This document shows positions 61,420 through 64,000 of a DNA stretch of 64,000 nucleotides, in pieces. The notes under the pieces are model-generated. The model was not told where the DNA came from. It worked only from the letters and a program-made list of their open reading frames with translations, and did not search any database. Location: positions 243,022 to 307,021 of the forward strand of contig NZ_LXFV01000006.1 in the NCBI RefSeq assembly GCF_002847345.1, given 5' to 3'. Made by a program: the position numbers and the translations under genes. Source of the DNA: Pectobacterium peruviense (lineage in GTDB: Bacteria > Pseudomonadota > Gammaproteobacteria > Enterobacterales > Enterobacteriaceae). Position 1 is the first letter of the stretch. The number at the start of each line of letters is the position of its first letter.

Positions 61420-62735
61420 TACTTCTCTCCAGGTTTATCAGAGACAGCAACAACGCATTGGCTGCGATTAGCACGACCGTAGAGCGGCGTATCAACCTTT
61501 CCTGGACCATACAAAAAGAAAATGCGCTCTAATAGTGCATCAAAACTGCCATGGATGACTAAGCGAGCAGAAATGGGGTAGTCAACATTAACGGGCCAAA
61601 CAACAGTCCATTTTCCGCCGTATGGACACTCAACAGTGGATGCCTGACGTGTCAAAAACTCACGTAATGTAATACCCGGTTCTGCTTTCCAGACCGGGAT
61701 AATGACAGGGATGGGCTTAGGTTCCGAAGCCAAAGACGGAGAAACTACTGGCGTTGATACCACCGGAGAAACGGTTGCAGGGATCGTTTTAGACGGCGTC
61801 GAAAGCAGCTTTGTCGTTTCCTCTTTTTTCGGCGACAGCGCAACAGGGGCCGGCGGTAAGGCTGTAGTCGGTGCCAAGGTGGATTTTGCAGCCGGAGCTG
61901 GAATAACTGAAGATTTGACCGGTGATGGTTGCCCAGACAACGGGAGCATTTGGGCAGCAACAGAAGGCATCGGTATAACAGCAGAAGATACCGACGTGTT
62001 CGCAGATACAGGGGTCGTTACACCCGCGACTAAAGGCTTACTGCTTGTCGCAACTGGCGACGGTGTCATCAACGTAGGAACAGGCAAGGGTTGACTGTCC
62101 GGTTTTAACATGCGCGTTGTCGTCTGCGCCCCTGAGCCCGTAAAGGGAGTTCCGGAAGTCTTCGGCGTCGTTGAAATGGCCGATTTAACAGGTGCGGTAG
62201 ACAATGCAACGGAGGCGGCTGGCGCAAATGAACGGTATTCATCGCGAAGCACAAAACAGATCTCCCGATTCACATCATCGACACGCAGTCGCCACGCAGG
62301 ACCGGCAACTATCTGCAACGCTTCACTGAGACGAACCGGGCCAATATTGCGTTGTACGCCTGGCAGCGGACGCCCAAGTAGTTCAGAAAACATTGATGAA
62401 GACGAAGGGCATAGCGAATAACCAGACTCTAACAACAAATACCGAAATCCATCCCCGACGCTACGCACCAGTTGCGGGGGCATCGTGATGTCGATCATTT
62501 GATTGAGTGGATCGCGTTGTGAATCCGCAGGGCGGGTGCTGACCAGCGTATAGCGATCATAGCGCACAACCTCAGGTGAACGATTTTGATAAATGTCGTT
62601 CACTCTGGGAGACACATTCTGACGGGAAACTGAAGACGTAGTTGTCTGTTGAGCACATCCAGCTACCAATATTGCTGCAGCAGAAAGGCATGCCAGCGTT
62701 GGCGTATTTAGAGGGTGCCGCATAGGTCTTGTCAT
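61419..62735 (-). CDS. pilL: PilL lipoprotein of the thin-pilus operon (TIGR03748 N-terminus)
   Basis: 438 residues, ATG 62735 with GGTGGAG. Lipobox (ACLSAAAILVAGC-A); conserved first part with NDIYQNRSPEVVRYDRYTLV and YLLLESGYSLCP; a long Pro/Ser/Thr/Val-rich linker (~residues 170-330); and a TcpQ-like C-terminal domain (WKAEPGITLREFLTRQASTV, GKWTVVWPVNVDYPI). First gene of the pil operon. Confidence 0.9.
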   Translation of the reverse strand: MTRPMRHPLNTPTLACLSAAAILVAGCAQQTTTSSVSRQNVSPRVNDIYQNRSPEVVRYDRYTLVSTRPADSQRDPLNQMIDITMPPQLVRSVGDGFRYLLLESGYSLCPSSSSMFSELLGRPLPGVQRNIGPVRLSEALQIVAGPAWRLRVDDVNREICFVLRDEYRSFAPAASVALSTAPVKSAISTTPKTSGTPFTGSGAQTTTRMLKPDSQPLPVPTLMTPSPVATSSKPLVAGVTTPVSANTSVSSAVIPMPSVAAQMLPLSGQPSPVKSSVIPAPAAKSTLAPTTALPPAPVALSPKKEETTKLLSTPSKTIPATVSPVVSTPVVSPSLASEPKPIPVIIPVWKAEPGITLREFLTRQASTVECPYGGKWTVVWPVNVDYPISARLVIHGSFDALLERIFFLYGPGKVDTPLYGRANRSQCVVAVSDKPGEK

Positions 62736-62837
62736 CAGTCTCCACCGTGTTTAAGAGAAATCTCAAAATCAGGTGGTTATTCTGCCGACAAGCCCAGACT
62801 GAACAACGCTAAACTAAAAACGTGCTCAGAAAAGAAA

Positions 62838-62859
62838 AACGCTGACCGAAGCCAGCGTT
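62838..62859 (-). terminator. rho-independent terminator after the DUF29 gene
   Basis: On the minus strand AACGCTG/CAGCGTT with an 8-base loop, followed by TTTCTTTT; ~25 bp past the stop and just upstream of the pil operon. Confidence 0.8.
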
Positions 62860-62885
62860 AGTGCCCTATTACTACAGGGGATCAG

Positions 62886-63323
62886 TTAATTTGGCCAAAA
62901 CTCGGCGTACAACACCTCTTCTACTGTCCAGATTTGTTCATCCGGCAAGTTTTCAAGCTGTGTTTCATCCGTAGCGATGGCAACTGCTTTAGACCAGATC
63001 ACATCATACCAATCAGGGTCATTCAGCTTGGTTTTCAAACTGGGAGACTCTTTCAACGCATACGCAACATCTTTACGCTGCGCTTTGACCGTCTTTTCCC
63101 AGCTCGAACCACGACGTTCCGGTTGATATTTCCATTTCAGCAGGTGAGCAATCAAGACAGCCATGCGGCTTGCCAGCTCCCGTTGTTCGCTCTTACCCAC
63201 GTCTGCAATCTCCTCTGCAACATTTTTGCAGTCGATCTCTGAAAATTTACCGGAGCGTAAAAGTTCCGCCTGTTCGTTAGCCCAGGCGACGACATCAGTC
63301 TCGTATCGAGTATGAGTAGTCAT
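62886..63323 (-). CDS. DUF29-family protein
   Basis: 145 residues, ATG 63323. DUF29 text: VVAWANEQAELLRSGKFSEI, then NVAEEIADVGKSEQRELASRM and HLLKWKYQPERRGSSWEKTV. All-helical small protein, widespread in bacteria and mobile elements, function unknown. Sits between ssb and the pil operon and has its own terminator. Confidence 0.85.
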   Translation of the reverse strand: MTTHTRYETDVVAWANEQAELLRSGKFSEIDCKNVAEEIADVGKSEQRELASRMAVLIAHLLKWKYQPERRGSSWEKTVKAQRKDVAYALKESPSLKTKLNDPDWYDVIWSKAVAIATDETQLENLPDEQIWTVEEVLYAEFWPN

Positions 63324-63381
63324 TTTACCCCCGTAAGATCACAGACAAAGTAAGCGTTTTACTAAGTCTGTCATGTAAAAA

Positions 63382-63404
63382 AGCACCAGTCAAAGACTGG
63401 TGCT
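63382..63404 (-). terminator. rho-independent terminator of ssb
   Basis: AGCACCAGTC/GACTGGTGCT stem, 3-base loop, then TTTTTT on the minus strand, a few bases past the stop. Confidence 0.9.
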
Positions 63405-63409
63405 AGTGT

Positions 63410-63958
63410 TTACGAAACGGCATAGATCGCCTTGCGACATACGCCATAACCAAACCCAAGGAACGGGATATCATCGTCAAAATCCATCGGCGGTTCATTG
63501 CCTGCTGAACGTTGAGACTGTGGGGGACCACTCTGCGCCGGTGCAACTGGCTGCTGAGGTTTTCCCCATGTAGTACTGGCTGCACTTTGGTTGTTACTTC
63601 CAGCGTTAGGACGAGAGCCTAGCATCTGCAATGTGCCACCAACGTTAACGACAATTTCAGTCGTATAGCGCTCTACTCCAGCCTGATCGGCCCATTTACG
63701 CGTTTGTAATGAACCTTCAATGTAAACCTGAGAGCCTTTGCGAAGATATTCGCCAGCGACTTCAGCGAGCTTCCCGAAAATCACCACACGGTGCCATTCG
63801 GTCTTCTCTTTCTGTTCACCACTTTGCTTATCCCGCCAGGTTTCAGAGGTCGCTAATGTCATGTTGGCAACTGCACCACCATTCGGCATATAGCGAATTT
63901 CAGGATCCTGACCGAGATGGCCAACTAAGATAACTTTGTTAACACCGCGTGAAGCCAT
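63410..63958 (-). CDS. ssb: ICE-encoded single-stranded DNA-binding protein
   Basis: 182 residues from ATG 63958 with AAGGAG. OB-fold text: [63 protein letters not shown] Gln/Pro/Ser linker follows, then the acidic tip MDFDDDIPF. Unlike chromosomal SSB the chain does not stop there but continues [16 protein letters not shown]. Coats transferred single-stranded DNA; a standard member of this ICE module. Confidence 0.92.
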   Translation of the reverse strand: MASRGVNKVILVGHLGQDPEIRYMPNGGAVANMTLATSETWRDKQSGEQKEKTEWHRVVIFGKLAEVAGEYLRKGSQVYIEGSLQTRKWADQAGVERYTTEIVVNVGGTLQMLGSRPNAGSNNQSAASTTWGKPQQPVAPAQSGPPQSQRSAGNEPPMDFDDDIPFLGFGYGVCRKAIYAVS

Positions 63959-64000
63959 AATTTGTCTCCTTTTACATTGAAAAACACCCCGCAAGCGAGT

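Noticed and set aside
1..64000. CRISPR array, tRNA, rRNA, att site or relaxase gene
   Set aside because: None was found: no regularly spaced repeats, no tRNA-like cloverleaf, no tRNA 3'-end repeat next to the recombinase, and no protein with a relaxase motif.

Overview
The window looks like the interior of an integrative and conjugative element (ICE) of the SPI-7 / HAI2 / ICEHin1056 (MPF-G) type in an enterobacterium. A soft-rot plant pathogen such as Pectobacterium is the most likely host. The reasons are a long minus-strand block of GI-type type IV secretion genes (TraG, TIGR03755/56/57, TraC, TIGR03751/52/49/46/50/45/58, RAQPRD, DUF4400, TraD, TIGR03765/59), an R64-like thin-pilus operon (pilL to pilV plus rci), an ICE-type ssb, and, at the left edge, the tail of a polyketide cluster. 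That tail (PKS module with thioesterase, then a crotonyl-CoA reductase) resembles the coronafacic acid genes known from a Pectobacterium atrosepticum island. The species is an inference.

Layout. 1-3629 (+): end of a modular PKS, a hotdog-fold protein and a crotonyl-CoA carboxylase/reductase. 3681-4240: no intact gene. 4274-12212 (-): an operon of twelve mostly unassigned accessory genes, including an ArdC-like/methylase-like fusion, a RadC-like JAB protein and two pairs of paralogues. Ten of the twelve genes carry a private structured leader in which an inverted repeat can either fold on itself or cover the Shine-Dalgarno sequence. 12307-14800: a control and integration region with two copies of a ~190-nt structured element, a palindromic operator pair around the promoter of a small winged-helix-like regulator, and a tyrosine recombinase. 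14946-20166 (-): a defence-like island with a BcgI-type restriction-modification pair, a HEPN Abi protein and an unknown 308-residue protein. 20961-44079 (-): the conjugation machinery, interrupted by two plus-strand accessory insertions (an unknown gene at 25870, and a two-gene TIR module at 35940-37123). 44461-49055 (-): accessory genes (RHH plus PUA-like protein, DUF2786, TraF-like, regulator). 49104-62735 (-): the Rci recombinase, a shufflon and the complete thin-pilus operon. 62886-63958 (-): DUF29 and ssb.

How it works together. The pil operon makes a conjugative thin pilus whose tip adhesin PilV has four alternative C-terminal cassettes switched by Rci at four 18-bp repeats. The type IV secretion genes and the TraD coupling protein would move the DNA, but no relaxase is visible and must lie outside the window. 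The accessory genes provide anti-restriction and anti-phage functions and a phytotoxin precursor. One transfer gene (TIGR03755) carries a clean CAA-to-TAA nonsense change, so this copy of the element may be transfer-deficient unless the codon is suppressed or translation re-initiates.

The strongest candidates for something undescribed are the serial two-state leaders (5201-12282) and the duplicated structured RNA (12307-12494 and 14576-14764), which shows compensatory base changes between its copies. All family names come from reading the proteins; no database search was run.
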